From positions 26,778,254 through 26,842,253 of the forward strand of contig OZ025260.1 in the NCBI GenBank assembly GCA_964019135.1: DNA of 64,000 bases, in the 5' to 3' direction. The stretch comes from Arenicola marina (Eukaryota; Annelida; Polychaeta; Arenicolidae). How positions within the stretch are numbered: position 1 is the first letter of the stretch; the number at the start of each line of letters is the position of its first letter. Under the pieces are notes generated by a model that saw nothing but the letters and a program-made list of their open reading frames with translations, did no database searches and was not told the DNA's origin. Shown here one piece after another: positions 10,284-22,730 of the stretch. The position numbers and the translations under genes were made by a program.

Positions 10284-12254
10284 ATCAAGGATTGAAGCAT
10301 TAAGGATCGCTAAAACAATTGCTCTTGTTACTGGGATGATCAGGTTGACATACGTTCTGTATATCATGCAAATGAGTTGTGTTCAACGAAATGTACGCTT
10401 GCTCCCGTTCGCGAACCGTATGTAAAATTATTGCACTTGATGCAGCATTACGTATATTACAAGCTTGTCGATAGTCATTGGACAGTGTTTAGACGGCGAC
10501 TTCATATGAAAACATCAAAAGATGGCCAGGAAAGATGTGAAGGGGTATCAAAGAGAGCCAGGTCGCAGCTATTGTCGTAGAGAAACACAAGATATATAAA
10601 GACATGTATCTCATATCCCAACCGGTTGGCAATTAAGCTGCCGACTTGAAAATAAAAAACGCTCTTGGTTTTTCGTCCGCCCAACCCAGACACCATCTCT
10701 GTCGCCCCTCCGCACGTCCACCCCTCCCCATCGCTATAGGGTGCAACCACTGGTAAGAGCGTAGCCATTGGCCGTATGACCACGGGTCATGCAAATAGGG
10801 ACATGGTTTATTCATAAACCCCCCATAATCAATTACGAAATGAAATAAGCTAAAAAGATATTCGCCGGCTGATTAATTTTTGATATTCTATGCCATTCCC
10901 CTTGAATATTTAAATTTATCACTGTCATATTCCTCACTGATCATCTTTTTCTTCAAATCATCTAATGCTGCTTCAATGAATGGCTTTTTAAAAGGCTGCA
11001 TACCTTTTCAGAATTAATATTGGGAGCTTATGCCATCAAATACTGCTCCGCAAAAGTAAAAACTTGGCTACAATAACAGCAGTCGTGCGTATTCGTTCTA
11101 CGCCATCAGTCTACCACTCTGACACATGGTTCACCGGGATCAGGCCAAGAAAATCTATAAATCTGGTACCCTAGTCGGGCAAGTCTATCCATTATTTGCG
11201 ACTGCAAATGCTGTGTCTACAGTAACCCCAGTGGGGCGGGTTTCCCGAGCAGATATATCAGGCTAACAGATTATAAGAGGCGTGTTTATTCTTTGGGAGA
11301 ATGACTCCCAATCGATCAGACCCCATGTAGTGGGAAACACGAGCTGTGGTGGATTTTCTGATTGAGTCAGGATTTCGACACACGCATCAATCACCAACAA
11401 AACGTTTTTTTCATACTATTAACAACTGCCAGAGGACTGCAGTCACTTAAAAATACATTCACTAGTACGGTTGATAACTCCACCGTCTTAGCACACTACC
11501 CGCAATAAGCAAAAAGCCCAAATACATCTTAATGGTCAAAGGCCTATCTATGCGCCCCATTGACATCTATATCCGTGTTTTTCCCCACAAAACTGCAGAA
11601 TAAACAGGAAAAGACTTTTGTGAATTTAAGAACAAAGATGAATCAAAGTAAGTATTTTTACTTCCCTTTGTGAACTGTTACCCATGCCTGGTTTGCGAAT
11701 GATTATTGACATTTAAACGATTCCATTTTGAATTCGTGATCATGCAGAAATATAGGGACCGCTCACATACGGATATTATTTTTGTCTCAAAGGAACCATT
11801 AATTAGAATGAAATTATGGCTTCACTAAATGGATGTATGGAATTTCTATTATATCCTCCTGTGCCGGGCTCTGGTAGAGACCGTTACAACAGGAATGTCC
11901 CTATGAACCTGCTCAGAGCTCCATAATCTCCCCGTAGTGCCATTTCTGGAGGTGGCCCGTAAATGGTATAAAGGTTTTGTTAGTAATAAAACCATTTTCC
12001 GCACTGTAGTAGATACGGGAAAGACGTCCCGCAGGGCGCTCTTAATGTGAACCCAGAGATCCATATCAACTCCCAGTCCCTCTTTTTATACCCATAAATA
12101 AAGTTAAGAGCAGCTGCCTCTATTTGCCTGGTGCATGCATGCATGCAGTTCTTATAAATTGGCTGTTTGCGGTGCACGCATGCTTGCATGAACCTTGGCC
12201 ACATGCGGCAGAATGAGCGAGCGAACACGTTGTCCAATACCAGCTAGTGGTCAC

Positions 12255-12560
12255 AGCTGGAAGAGGAGAGGAAATATCTTTTCCGATCTCCGCGATTGGC
12301 ATCCAGGAATTTCTGGTGATTGGCTATTAGCTGTTGGCAATTTGGGGGGATCGTTATCCGTACAATTCGTGGTATAACGCGAAGACCTTTTCCCAATTTA
12401 CCGCGATCCGTTATAGCAGTCTGTGAATTCCTCGATATTCGCGATATCACTTTTATGGGGCTCTTTTTCGCGTCCGATCTTAAACAGTCCTCATATTGGT
12501 GATTCGATATTACGCTCCATAATTTATAGGGATTCGTGATCCAGAAGGGGTACCCCCCTT
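12255..12560 (+). repeat. Inverted-repeat arm, left, unit 1
   Basis: This part of block P is a diverged reverse complement of 16385-16674. Shared landmarks in order are GCGATTGGCAT, the GATCCGTTAT and AGTCTGTGAATTCC phrases, ATATTCGC, and CAGTCCTCAT. The arms start at an AGCT on their outer side and enclose S, T, U, V and W (4.4 kb in all). Confidence 0.75.
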
Positions 12561-13544
12561 AGAAGTTAATATGGATAGGTGCTACCTAATGCGAGCGTAT
12601 ATTTATTAATTCAGATATTCCGAGGGGACACATCTAGATTAATATTCACAATTAATGTCACTTCGGCTTACCATAAAGAATATCTTTGGCGGGATGACGT
12701 ATACCATGCACGTGCTTGTGGCATATCATTCGGTTGCTTATGAACTTCCATTGTGACGTCATGTTTATAACATTTTGACGTCACAACTACTCACTATGAC
12801 AGCAGCCGATGGGCGGTCACCAAGAACGCTCTGCTTGGCAACAGACATTTAGTCGGTCGCTTATAAATTAACTTTAATTTGAAGTATACATCCAGTGTTA
12901 ATATTGAATAATTTATTCGTTAATTTTGTGAGGCAGCTGATTTAATTATTAAAGACATGACATAACAGGCTTCGATCTCTCTTTGCTTGAATATATTTAT
13001 GTACAGCTGATATTTACTCCGAATCCGAAAACGTCTCATGGGGGTTGTTACGCGAAATGAAAGTCCTAAGCCTATGCTAGAAATGGACTTTGAATATGCA
13101 TGCATGTCACGTTAAGAGCTCGCTTGCTCGCGCTATTAAAGCAATATGGCTTTCAGAAGGGCGTTTCTTTTTGCGCATAAATTACTATCGCGCTGTCTTT
13201 ATGCATATAGAGTAGAACATATCTTGCCGGTTTTCGCTGTCAGGAGGAGCTTTTACACATTTATGGACATGATTCAAATTGGAAAGGTGGCCAGGCTGTA
13301 TGGGTTACATGATCTGATTTGTGTAAATCTTTAGCTATGTAAAGATTGGGTAATGTGTTACAAGTAACTTGTGACCACGTAATGTTTAATGAGTCATGCA
13401 TGCATTTATAAAAGTATTCCACAGTTATACATCAGTCTGTGTGGTGACGTCACGCTCACGTCAATGGGTTACCGCTGTCGTTTCTGGCTCATTAACACTC
13501 CCCCCAAAACGGGAAGAGTGATCATGGGGCCCACCTCTACCCCC

Positions 13545-13945
13545 AATGGCTATACCACGGGTCGTAGTTTCAGATCGATAGCAGCCTCAGCCAGATGAAG
13601 AATCTACAATCGATGAAGCTCATATTAAGGATGAGTGTCAAGATTGGTGATCCTCTATACTCGGAGCAGCTCGATCCGTCAGACATATCGCTGAGGAGAT
13701 GGCGGATTGGCCGTGATAAATAGGCGCCTCGTTCCCAGGTTCTGTAATGGCAGCCACGCCGCTTGATTAATGAGCCAATTAGAATTCTGATTACGGCGTA
13801 ACTCATGCTGCGAGAGATCAGGAATGTCGCAGAAGTGTCTAGCCACTTCATGCGGCTTTGTTCGCTTAAGTCAGTGTTTGTTTACTAGTCGTTGAGGCGA
13901 CCGGGAAACACGATGTGTGGGCGATGATCTTCATTGATGCACAGC
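13545..13945 (+). repeat. Block S, copy 1
   Basis: About 400 bases also found at 32349-32754 and 47071-47474 in the same orientation, at 29631-30030 in reverse, and partly at 9833-9943 in reverse. It starts near ATGGCTATACCAC and ends in a CACACA-rich phrase. The minus strand is open for about 90 codons in several copies, but the differences between copies are mostly amino-acid-changing, so it is unlikely to be a gene. Confidence 0.8.
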
Positions 13946-13949
13946 AAAC

Positions 13950-14157
13950 AATTAATGGGCTTTTTAATTGGCTGCTGCACATATGCTTGAGAATTCACCC
14001 ATAGTGAAAACCTATTTAAACAAAACATGTTTGATAACCCACGCCTGTTTGAGAACCAACACCTAGTTGAGAACGCACCGGAAAAATGGCATCTCAGTCC
14101 TTGTAGGGAACCGGCCCCCAGATGAGAATTAACCCACCCCCTGGAACAGCCTCCCAT
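13950..14157. repeat. Block T, degenerate minisatellite, copy 1
   Basis: Loose repeats of a roughly 20-base phrase around TTGAGAACCCA. The same kind of sequence precedes every U block: 21720-22160, 32820-33030, 39690-40160 and 47520-47740, longer in the second T of each unit. Confidence 0.7.
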
Positions 14158-14530
14158 ACTATAAGCCTACATATGGGGTTATCATATCGCCATAGCGTCC
14201 GCGTCCGTCCGGTCAGCGACAGGTACTCCTACTTCCCGAGGGTGGCGCCCTTGGCAGTCGTGAACCCGCCGAGGAGGAAGATTCACGTGTTATGACCTCG
14301 TCCGTCATTGCACGCGACATGGGAGATTGCCCGCCCCCATGACGTATACAGTTTATTCATTCGACACCGGTGAGATATCTTTCCACCATTACTTTGGCTG
14401 GCCAGCGCCGCCTAGCGAAGCAAGCGAATGGTGGCTCCATCTATTGGATCACGTAGCATCTTCTGAACGTTGGGCGACAAAACAAATCGTTCGACAATTC
14501 GATAAGTATTTTATTTTGACTTTTATCTCT
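14158..14530 (+). repeat. Block U, copy 1 (truncated)
   Basis: It shares the GCGTCCGCGTCCG phrase, the CACGTG-containing ATTCACGTGTTATG phrase and the hairpin-forming CCACCATT...AATGGTGG segment with the other U copies. It ends by joining directly to sequence that lies past the U-associated ORF in unit 2 (compare 34080-34150), so E-box, CRE, TATA box and ORF are deleted here. Confidence 0.8.
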
Positions 14531-15290
14531 GTCGAGGCGCTTCGTTTCTGCAGTTTTTAAAACTTTATGTCCTGTCTTATGGCTGGCATTATTTAGAAAT
14601 ATTCAATACATATACGTCAAAAAATACAGAGGAAATTTAATAAATTGGTAATAGTTCCGATTAAACGATGATAAGGTCTCCAAACACTAACCAATTATAT
14701 CCCATCATACTTTATTTGCTGTGAATTAATATACAGCCTTTGGTAAGAGGTTGCTAATTGGAAGACGGCCTTGGCCCTGACATGATTTCGCACAGCCTGG
14801 AGGGTGGCACCAGAGCAACACGAGACAACCCGTTCCCCATTGCCACGAAGTAGGTGGATTCCGCTGGACTAGACCGCTGGGGGCTAAGATACGGCACGGA
14901 GGGTGCCTATAACCAGCGCATCCCGGACCCAAGACACCGACGCCCGCATAGATGCCCAGCTATGAAAGCCCCACGCATTCCATATATCACTGCATTAGGC
15001 TCACATTTGCATGTAGCTCCGTTGTATCGTTGCAACACGTTGCTCACATGCCACCCTCCCCCTTTTTTTTAGTATCGTCATTGACTTTGGTTTGGTATTG
15101 GATGTCACCCTTCTCCCGCTCCCATCCCCCACCCTCCTCATCCGCCACGCTGATGGCGTATAGTGGCGCGGAAATCATTTCCAAGAGAAATATTGCAGCA
15201 CCCGTTTCTACGACAGTTAATCCACAATCATCTGATATTGTTCATGCCCAGTGCATTGGTAGGCATAATAGTAGGTCATATTTAGATCAT

Positions 15291-15315
15291 CATTCATGAA
15301 TCATGAATCATGAAT
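15291..15315 (+). repeat. 9-bp tandem repeat (ATCATGAAT)
   Basis: Nearly three copies of a 9-base unit at the start of block W. The same repeat occurs at 34838-34862; unit 3 copies lack it. Confidence 0.85.
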
Positions 15316-16027
15316 TATAGATTCGTCATCTCAAGTATCCCAGAGGGTATAATCATATCGTTCCCTGAATATCTGGTGTTATAGCTGTACTGGGGTTCGG
15401 GTCTGCTCGGGATTATATTACATGAGATAAATGTCAGCACATTGCAATTATTGGCGCCACGTACCGTTCCAAGCGCAATACAGTGGCTGGAGGAAATACG
15501 ATTGTGTTTTTTGGTTATTCCTTGTTTGGTTAGTTCTTCTATTTCTTATGGAAGTCGGAACTCTCAGTCAATACATTAGGTAGACTTCGGTCAAAGAAAT
15601 TCACGACCATTACCCAAATGTAATTACCATGCACTAAGGAATACTGTCAAGCATTGAATCTCTGCAGACAATAAATATCATTCCAGATGATGCTGTTTTG
15701 AACATATTAGCTCCATGGATGATCTCATTGCCTGTTTTTCAAAATAACCGTGATTGTTGATCAATAACTCAAAACGACTGATTACCAGTTCTCTGGATTT
15801 GTATGGGATCTAATGCTAAGGAGGTCCACAAAAAGTGACGACCATTTCTGGATATCCCTTTTATAGAATGGTGTCCTCTCCTCTCTCAATGTTAGCTCGA
15901 CGGACTGGTCACATTCCTATTTGTTCGTTTTGTATATCATAAAAAAGGCTTATGAAGCCGTTGGTTCAGATATAGCAAGGGAAATAGAGGATTAAAGATC
16001 TGTGTGGGTGCATCCATCGTTTAGGAA

Positions 16028-16246
16028 TTATCTCGCGTGTTGTACAAACATGGCCGAGTAAGCACAGATCGACTTTTGTTCGGTCATAACCGTCATACAA
16101 ATTACGCATCCATCGCTTTTCCCATAAAACCTCATGGACAGGAAGATAAAAACTACAGAGAAAATATAACACCATTTGGTACTGTCTGGTATGGTATTAG
16201 CTAATAATTCATGAGATAACAAGGGTGACGTAAAAAATGATTCCAT
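16028..16246 (-). CDS. Short ORF of block W, copy 1, hypothetical
   Basis: A 72-codon frame whose product has a hydrophobic centre (YIFSVVFIFLSM) and ends MFVQHAR. The same frame is open at 30406-30621, 35570-35794 and 43060-43260, and its last 50 or so codons are open in the W copy near 50465-50650. Length differences between copies in the centre are multiples of three (minus 21 and plus 9 bases). Against that, this copy and 35570-35794 differ at about 3 silent and 13 replacement codons, which is what unconstrained DNA would show. Either a decayed repeat-borne gene or chance. Confidence 0.15.
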   Translation of the reverse strand: MESFFTSPLLSHELLANTIPDSTKWCYIFSVVFIFLSMRFYGKSDGCVICMTVMTEQKSICAYSAMFVQHAR

Positions 16247-16384
16247 AGATCATGATTGTTCATCGCTTGGTCATTCCTGTGAGTTCCTATATAGCAGCGA
16301 GTGAACGATAGTTCATACGGAAATTAATGCTGTGTGTTTGCCCAAGTGCTATATGTACAATGCAAAATATGACAGCCTCAAACG

Positions 16385-16674
16385 AGATTTCATGGTTGCT
16401 CCCTCTGAATCGCAAATCCCCTAGAATTGAGGAAGGTAATGTCAAATCTCCATGATGAGGACTGCTCAAAGCTGGGCATCTATAAAAAAAGCTTCTAAGA
16501 CGGTATGGCGAATATCGCGGAATTCACAGACTGCCATAACGGATCGGGCTAAATAGGGAGAGGGTCTTCGCATCCCCAAACACTTGCAACAGGTAATCGC
16601 AAATCTTGAAGAATTTCTGAATGCCAATCGCATAGAGTTGAATTAGTATCCTCCCCACCCCCCTCCAACTAGCT
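16385..16674 (-). repeat. Inverted-repeat arm, right, unit 1
   Basis: Reverse complement partner of 12255-12560. The outer end lies at AGCT (16671-16674). Arms of about 300 bases; identity by eye is around 65-75 percent, lower than between tandem copies of the same arm, so the inverted pair is older than the tandem duplication. Confidence 0.7.
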
Positions 16675-18951
16675 CGCCAGTTGCGGGGCTCCACCACATA
16701 TTTCATTACAGTAGTTTTATTTCGATAACCTGACTTAATTGATTGTTTTCTACCACAAAGCCTTTTCATCATATCAGGTGTGTTACAACAAGGGGGCCTG
16801 ATAACGTGGTTGCTATTGCAAAAACTGGTAAAGAGCTGACACATGAATCGTCTCATCAAAAAACATTCGGCGATGAGAAAATCTGTGGTAACATGTGGTT
16901 AAAATTGTGGCAAATAGTAGGGAGCTTACGCAATTATATTATTCGGGAGACATTCATTGATCAGAATTTTCCCATCCACTGCTAAATTAGTCACATTGAG
17001 TTTATTGAACGATACTAATTAATCATTGGGGCGTCTTTACGGCACTCAGGATATCTTGATAGAATATGCATTCACCAGATCAATCATTCTCTTTAAAAAC
17101 ATGAGGCACATGCGGATCTCTCAGTTAACGAGCGCTATCAGATTCTGTTCATGTCTGCGCCGGGTACAGGCATGATAACTATTTCGTTTTCGTCTTCTAC
17201 TTTATCGCATCCCGTTACCTCATCCTCGCTGCCTCATACCGCTTAACATTCACGCTGGGTTAGTTAATCACACCCTTGGGGTTTAATTACAGCGAATGCG
17301 TAGTTTTGTGTGCGGAAAAGCCTTCTGGATAGCCAAGTCTTTACATATCATTGTTGAAGACACATGTAGTTAACGAAGGCGATTAGTTTACCTTTAAACG
17401 GAAAATTATTAAAGCCTGCATGGATCAAAATTTACCATGAATACAATTATTCCGAGCGATCAAGTACGCCTTAAGCCTGTTGGCAATCGAGAGGCATGCA
17501 TTTTAATTAAGTAACATTGTCTTGTACTTTGTACTTGTTTCTTTATAGATCAATCGCGATCCCTTCGCTGGGATAGACCCATAATTTTAATCAATACTGC
17601 CCCCTGGTCTTCACTTCATTCAATCTGAATTCACTTCACGAGTCGGCTCAAGTCAGCGACAATCTAAGGCAATATTAAAGAACATGTCAGCTCTAATTTG
17701 GTCTCCAGGGGCGTCTGTCCTGCCTCGAGGGTTGTTACTACCCGACCGTGCATCCTATCTTGAGGACAGAAAACATAGGCAAAATAAGTAAAATAATAGG
17801 GAATAGCCAGGGAATAGTACCCCGCACAATACCTATTTAATGACGGTTTTAACATGATGGCTTTGATGAGGCCCATGGAAGGACTAAGCTACAACAGCGC
17901 CCGGCTGATCACTCTTCGATTATCTGGCATTGTCCAGTTTCATTCCAGTGAGCGTCCATGTAATCCACGTTGACATCCCTTTCATCCCAACCGCACATAA
18001 GACTTGGAAGCGATGAAATATACCCAGACCCGTGTTTCATTCTGATGAAGTATGGGCAAAAACTAAAGAATGGTAAAACGTCGCAGATTAATACCACGTA
18101 CAATTTGCTGCATGGTAATATTGTATCCATTATATGCGAAAACAATTTGCCTGTCAATTTCAGTTTTTTTGTTATTCAAATCAACGGATGGACAGCATTC
18201 CCAATTCGTGTGAGTTAATTATAAAATTCTTGGAGGTGAGAGTTTTGTTCATAAATACCACGTCTACGACTGTTGTAAATTGCATAATGCTGTCATCTTG
18301 TAATGTCTCCGTTGGATACCATCAGTACCGTCATAACACCACATATTATACCCATAATCCATCCTTTAAAAGAAATGTTGGCGGTATAAGAAACAGTTGA
18401 TGTGCTACTGAATGCTCAATTATTTAAGCACCGTCCTTTTGTGAGTGGTACTTTTGTCGCCTATTGAGGATCAGGCCGGTAAAAGAGACTCATCGATCAT
18501 CTTGATGAGGATGAGGAAACTTATCGGCATGTCATCAAGGGAAGGCAGGACCCGAGAAACGTCAATGGTGGCTCCCTCTTATGGCGAGAAGTGTCTTGAT
18601 ATGACGCGGTTAACCAGCGTCAGTATTGCTTATGGTCACCGTGTTCATTCATGTTATGTCCGCGGTGATAATCAGACAATAATCCAGTATTCTACCACAG
18701 ACAACAAATGCGAGTCTCTAAGGACGATAACGGAATGGTGGGCGCATACTCGAGACATGTTTCCCCATTATGCGAACGAGAAAGCCGAGTTGGCATTGGA
18801 CTAATACACTTTTGGTCGACGATATGAAGGCAACAGAATCGTAATGGTGCTTGCTTGTAACGGTTATCTCACTTCCCGCAGCAGGATGTTTTCCGGGACG
18901 CCTTTGGATATACCATTAGCCAATTACTGGTGTTCGCTCGCGAGCGGCCCC

Positions 18952-19917
18952 TATAGGGCTATACAGTTCTCGCGATCGGGCAGCGAGACTTCAGTTTTGG
19001 GGACAAACAAACACACGTGCTCCATGTTGAACTATAGGCAGCTATAAGTCAATTTCTTTCGAGGTTTATTCTAAAGACTACGAGTACCATTTCACTAAAG
19101 ATGGCTATGGGAGGTAGACGTTAAAATATTTGGAGGCGATGGAGCGCAGAACTTTGGGAATATACAAGGAAAAATCCGTCTTCACTACACTCGAAAGCTA
19201 AAAATAGCGTTCTAAATTTAGCCCTGCACCCGGGCTTTCGCGAGTTCTCCAAACTGCGAGTGACGTCACAGAATTTCACGTGCCTCCGCGGTAACAAAAA
19301 TGGCGAGAGCAAGTGATCGACTTAACCATTCCGCTGTCAAAATATGCAGCGCATGGAGTAACGACACACGGACGCGTCATTAAACCACATGGTAAAGGTA
19401 AATTAAGACGAGTAGGATGTTTTCGTATCACTTTTGGATCACGAAAAGACAAAGTTCTTCATTCTTTGTAAGTTTTCTGTTTGAAGCGTGGCGCCAACGT
19501 TGTCACTCGGGGAGAATCCATGTGACGTCATAATGTCTCGTTTTCGTAGGAAATGCAAAAAAACGTTTGTTTCTCAGCCGTGTTGTCCCGTCGTAACAAA
19601 TATTAGTCATTGTGGTGGCGCAAATGAATGAAAAATATGTCGTCTATCCGTTTTGGGCAGCTATATCTCTTAAATATTCTTAATTATATCGTCATGCCTT
19701 CCGCAATGGACCCAACCCTCGGCGCCTGGCTCTTGCGCAGGTAGTCTGGTTCCCAGTCTCACTCTTTGCGTAACATACACGTCACGCCTACGTCACAGAT
19801 AGTCAGGATACCAGTGTGCGCAGAGATTCTAAACTCGTTCCGAACACGTGCTTCGTTTGTTTGTCCCCAAAATGAGTAAACCGGAAGTCTAGGCGAACGA
19901 GACTTTATAGCCCTATA
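18952..19917. mobile_element. 958-bp non-autonomous transposon with TATA target duplication
   Basis: The element runs from GGGCTATA at 18956 to TATAGCCC ending at 19913 and is flanked on both sides by TATA (18952-18955, 19914-19917). The inverted ends are imperfect and extend about 75 bases, including a shared GGGGACAAACAAAC and a nearby CACGTG. Units 2 (37934) and 3 (57680) have the empty site with a single TGTA. There is no transposase ORF. GGG termini and an AT-only target duplication suggest a PIF/Harbinger-like or related family, but the family is not certain. Confidence 0.8.
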
Positions 19918-21088
19918 CTTAGACGGGGCCAATAGCAATGACAAATGACCCAATTAAATGGCTGCTGTAAGTGTCGGGGCCGTGCCGTGCCTAACGAGAC
20001 ATTGGAGTCCCTGAAAACATGGGAACATGGCCGGCTGTCATGAAGGCAGCCATATATCAGGGAAGTCAATGGTACTATTGCTGCCGAAGATCGACCTGCG
20101 GCCATGACCTTTAGGGCTTACTGTTTTGGCTGGGGTAAAGGTCTGTTTAGATTAAAAGCCCATTCGCTGTCCCAATTGGGTCGGCCGTAGTGGCCATCGT
20201 ACGCTGAGGTAATATCTATTAGTAGAGCACTTTTTGGTATTTTGGTAAGTGAATCTCTGGAAGAAAGTTTGATCTGCAACTCAATGTCGGGAAGTAACTT
20301 TGGAGAACACACATGGCACGTACTACTGATACGCGATGGTCTGGTCTCTAGTCTTTGGATAACAGCCTACAGTCAAATGTAAACCAAATGTAAACCGATA
20401 CATTTTTGAGGGATTAACTAACCAACATGTGGTCAGGTGACTTACTAACCTTTGTGTTTTTGGATGATGTGGTGCATGGATGTACCAAGTCGGTTGGAGA
20501 GTTTATGCATAACCCTTTAACATGGATTACGACGCGACAATGGGAAGGGTCAAGGAAAGGAGGAGCCATATCTCGCCCTGGGCCCTTTGCGAAAGCAAAC
20601 CTGCAACTTCAATCTTACAGAGACGCTTGGGCTGGCCTAACATAGTACACTCGACAAGAGCCAAATACGCTAATGTACCAAGGATAGCGGTGTTACTGGC
20701 ACATACATTAAACTCATCCCTTTCAATTTCAGACAAGTTTTCTGCTATCCTGTTCCTTGCAGTTAAGCGTAGAACCAGACTGCGCTACGGAATTCTGTAC
20801 TTCTGCGAGACACACGGAGGTAAATATTGAATCGCTCAACAGCGACTCACAGACGATAATAGGATACTGGGAAAACCCGCACTGACCGTGCCATGGGCAG
20901 CTTTTATAACCCTATCATGGCTAAAGTATGCACGCCAGCGGATTTATGGGATTCTCCTCCTGGTCCAATTTGATACAATAATAGCCATATCTTTTCACAT
21001 TCAAACAGCAGCGCCTATGATGATGGAACTGCCAAGACCATGCGCAAGATACGAGGTGGAGGATCAATAATATCACAAGCTTATTTTG

Positions 21089-21294
21089 ACAATCGCTTTA
21101 ATGATATGTCAAAATAATTTAATCATATGTCGAAATCATTTAATAATTCGTCGAAATCATTTAATATCATGTCGAAATAATTTAACAATATGTCGAAATA
21201 ATTTAATAATATGTCAAAATAATTTAATAATATGTCGAAATAATTTAATAATATGTCGAAATAATTTAATAATATGTCGACTTGATTTCATAAT
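21089..21294 (+). repeat. 21-bp minisatellite
   Basis: About ten tandem units with consensus CGAAATAATTTAATAATATGT; the central units are nearly identical and the edges are decayed. It lies in a roughly 535-base insertion (21070-21605) absent from unit 2, where flanking sequence at 39570-39585 is continuous. Because 21 is a multiple of three it creates a repetitive open frame without meaning. Confidence 0.9.
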
Positions 21295-21605
21295 ATTATT
21301 ATCCAAGAAGGAACGGGCGAAACAAAGACAGAGACAAAGTGAACCGAGCAGAAGTGTACTCGCTCGCTAGGGTGGAGGACTCACAAGGGTGGGTGCTTTC
21401 TACGATAGATGGCTCGGTCGGTCGCAGGACGCTCCGCGCCTGAGGACTCGACATGTTGGCTTGGGTAAATAGTTTGCTATGGCGGAGCGCCTGCTATGGG
21501 CCATGGCACAATATGGTTGAATCAGTTGGCTGTTCGGAAATGGACGGGAAACTCTGAAGCTGAAGGTGAAGACCATCAGTATTACACTCACCAAAAATTT
21601 ATGGA

Positions 21606-22185
21606 TTTTTTAATTGGCTGCTGAAATACGCTGTACAGAGTCAGCCCAAGTGGTCGATTCTACTCCGATTGGATCATGTTGGACATAGCAACTGTGCCTA
21701 AATGAAAAATATTCAACAATTAAATTAAACACGATTTTGGTTGAGAACGCGCCCTTGGTTCAATTAACTCTTACTTGAGAATCCATCCATGGTTACAAAT
21801 TACGTCAGTTTGAGAACCCAAATCTAGTTAAAACCCCAAATCTAGTTGAAACTCCAAGTCTAATTGGGAACGCACCCGTCTTTGAGAACCTTAATTTGGT
21901 TGATAAAACCTTTCACTATTGACAACACAGCCCTGCGTGACAACCCAACCTTCGTGAACAAACCGGGCCTGGTTGACAGGCCTAGTTGACAACCCAATCC
22001 TGGTTACGAGCCCTCCCGTGCTTGGGAACTCAGCCCTGGTTGAGAACCACAACTGCGATGATAACCAACCTGAGATGAAAACCCGCCTCTGGTTGACAAC
22101 CCTAACCTAGATGAGAATTATCCCATCGCTGGCTGAGAACCGGCCCAAAGATGAAAATAACCCACCTCCTGAAACAGCCTCCCAT
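21606..22185. repeat. Block T, long degenerate minisatellite, copy 2
   Basis: Roughly twenty decayed copies of a phrase like TGGTTGAGAACCCAAC. It is colinear with 39586-40165 in unit 2. No coding sense; the minus-strand frame it opens in unit 2 is a repetitive peptide. Confidence 0.75.
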
Positions 22186-22683
22186 AAGCCTACATACAGG
22201 ATTATTATATCGCCATAGCGTCCGCTTCCGTCCCATAAGCGACAAGCGGTACTCCTACTTCCCGGTCCTGGCGCTCTTGGCATTCGTGAACCCGCTGAGG
22301 AGGAAGATTCACGTGTTATGGCCTCGTCCATCATTGCACGAGACATGTGAGATTTCATGCCTCTATGACGTATACAGTTTATTCATTAGAAACCGCTGAG
22401 ATATCATTCCACCATTACTTTGGCTAGCCAGCGCCACCTAGCGAAGCGAGCGAACGGTGGCTCCATCTATTGGATCATGTAGCATTTGTTGAACGTTGTG
22501 CGACAAAAAGCAGTTCGCACGTGCGTGAAAGATTGCATGGGACGCACTTAGTCTTTAAGTTAATGGAACGCTGGTCGTCATAGTAACCTCATGACGTCAT
22601 CAAAATGACAGGTACCAAACTGGCTCGTTTTTTTCTCGACCATTAGTTCCGGCGAGATATAAACACGCGAAGAAGCTTCCCCG
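22186..22683 (+). promoter_or_regulatory. Block U promoter-like module, copy 2, split from its ORF by a transposon
   Basis: It carries the E-box palindrome CGCACGTGCG (22516-22525), a perfect CRE TGACGTCA (22592-22599) and a TATA box in GATATAAACACG (22658-22663). In units 2 and 3 the same order leads to a short ORF starting about 120 bases after the TATA box. Here the 6.8-kb transposon inserted about 20 bases after the TATA box, and the ORF itself is gone from the far side. Promoter function is inferred from motifs. Confidence 0.4.
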
Positions 22684-22730
22684 CCCTTACGAAAAAATAC
22701 CATGAGATTACCATGGTATACCATGATAAA

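Noticed and set aside
13570-13851. Minus-strand frame of block S, open in several copies (also 29729-29920, 32391-32654)
   Set aside because: Codon comparison of two copies gives nearly only replacement differences, so the shared frame reflects shared ancestry, not selection.
16524-16859. Minus-strand frame of block X shared with 36089-36442
   Set aside because: Differences are mostly replacements, and unit 3 has a deletion across it. No known motif.
21086-21370. Repetitive ORF over the minisatellite
   Set aside because: It results from a 21-bp repeat unit, divisible by three, not from a gene.
21720-22160. CRISPR-like array in block T, also in the 14-bp and 21-bp repeats
   Set aside because: Repeats are degenerate, without constant-length unique spacers, and the DNA is eukaryotic.
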